From Nostocaceae cyanobacterium CSSed10_463m (lineage in GTDB: Bacteria > Cyanobacteriota > Cyanobacteriia > Cyanobacteriales > Nostocaceae): a stretch of DNA of 5,666 nucleotides. How positions within the stretch are numbered: position 1 is the stretch's first letter; each line of letters opens with the position of its first letter. The position numbers and the translations under genes are program-made. The stretch spans positions 1-5,666 of the forward strand of contig PWQB01000145.1 in the NCBI GenBank assembly GCA_003556955.1, read 5' to 3'. Of the stretch, positions 5,392-5,666 are shown piece by piece. The notes under the pieces were generated by a model that was given only the letters and a program-made list of their open reading frames with translations, made no database searches and had not been told where the DNA came from.

Positions 5392-5578
5392 GAAAAGATA
5401 ATTTTTGGGGTGGTGAGGAGTAAATTATGTGATTTTATGCCGCGATTCTTTGTTCCTTGATTCTGCATATTTAACTACAAGTTTAAATTCCGGCATTCCA
5501 GACATTTAGCTAAACGCTAGGCTGGATATAGTATTTTTCGGTTTTGTCCATTACCCCGACCACAAAAAATATTGATTT

Positions 5579-5666
5579 ATGACTTTTAACTTTCTCAGTA
5601 ACAAAAAGTTCCTGTTTGACCAATGGGCATCTAGCTACGACTGGCTTTTTCCTTCAGTAATTTACC
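5579..5666 (+). CDS. Class I SAM-dependent methyltransferase, N-terminal fragment (runs off the window)
   Basis: The first 29 codons read MTFNFLSNKKFLFDQWASSYDWLFPSVIY. The pattern FDxWAxxYDxxFP is the typical opening of UbiE/MenG-like class I methyltransferases, placed just before the glycine-rich SAM-binding motif, which would lie beyond the window. I recall cyanobacterial homologues with almost this N-terminus. The start at ATG 5579 is favoured by an in-frame TGA two codons upstream (5573-5575). No strong ribosome binding site is seen. The gene points away from the permease. The substrate cannot be told from this fragment, and a menaquinone/phylloquinone methylase is only one possibility. 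Confidence 0.65.
   Translation, partial: MTFNFLSNKKFLFDQWASSYDWLFPSVIY

Larger units (their letters stand above)
4818..5578. other. 761-base gene-free region with several hairpins
   Basis: No credible coding sequence on either strand. It separates the divergently transcribed permease and methyltransferase genes, so both promoters should lie here. A TATAGT at 5527-5532 is a possible -10 for the methyltransferase, without a good -35. Listed separately are an inverted repeat (4967-4989), a HIP1-containing repeat (5109-5186), an extended hairpin (5243-5298) and a minus-strand terminator (5360-5391). A ribosome-binding-like GGTGAGGAG (5412-5420) precedes an ATG directly followed by TGA (5427-5432). 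Confidence 0.6.

Noticed and set aside
5408..5422. A true Yfr1 RNA on the minus strand
   Set aside because: The conserved 11-base core ACTCCTCACAC is matched only for nine bases, no GC-rich 5' stem precedes it, and the terminator is too far away; kept only as a general small-RNA candidate.
1..5666. CRISPR array, tRNA or rRNA genes
   Set aside because: No regularly spaced direct repeats and no tRNA or rRNA-like sequence seen on either strand.

Overview
The window looks like chromosomal DNA of a filamentous, probably heterocyst-forming cyanobacterium (Nostoc/Anabaena type). It holds four copies of the HIP1 octamer GCGATCGC (350-357, 764-771, 1301-1308, 5168-5175), AT-rich gene spacers, and small palindromic repeats of the kind scattered through Nostocales genomes. 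The proteins also read as cyanobacterial. No database search was possible, so all family calls come from motif reading and memory.

Layout: bases 1-99 look like the right end of an IS200/IS605-type (TnpB) insertion element, with a subterminal hairpin and a terminal TCAA. The element sits inside an alpha/beta hydrolase gene, of which only the 3' part remains (100-458). A dispersed repeat then abuts the start of an intact histidinol-phosphate aminotransferase gene, hisC (542-1690, +). A 176-residue protein of unknown function with a possible C-terminal helix-turn-helix (1691-2221, -) meets hisC tail to tail with no gap. After a 462-base spacer comes a GNAT acetyltransferase with a TTG start (2684-3298, -).

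The next spacer (3299-3860) holds the most interesting object. It is a structured stretch on the + strand (about 3438-3561) that resembles a HEARO/omega RNA, the guide-RNA scaffold found directly upstream of IscB/IsrB nucleases. It leads into a start codon with a strong ribosome binding site, but the reading frame stops after nine codons (MSKFNLIAI), so it appears to be an orphan omega RNA whose nuclease gene is lost. A perfect 12-bp hairpin terminator follows (3611-3643).

A PiT-family phosphate permease gene (3861-4817, -) comes next; the second copy of its internal repeat departs from the usual signatures. A 761-base gene-free stretch (4818-5578) holds several hairpins, a HIP1-containing repeat and a minus-strand terminator with no gene assigned to it. 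The window ends in the first 29 codons of a class I SAM-dependent methyltransferase (5579 onward, +).

The genes do not form an evident pathway or operon; this is mixed housekeeping content. What links the two ends of the mobile-DNA story is that the TnpB-type end and the IscB-type RNA belong to related guide-RNA (OMEGA) element families, both apparently in decay within 3.6 kb.
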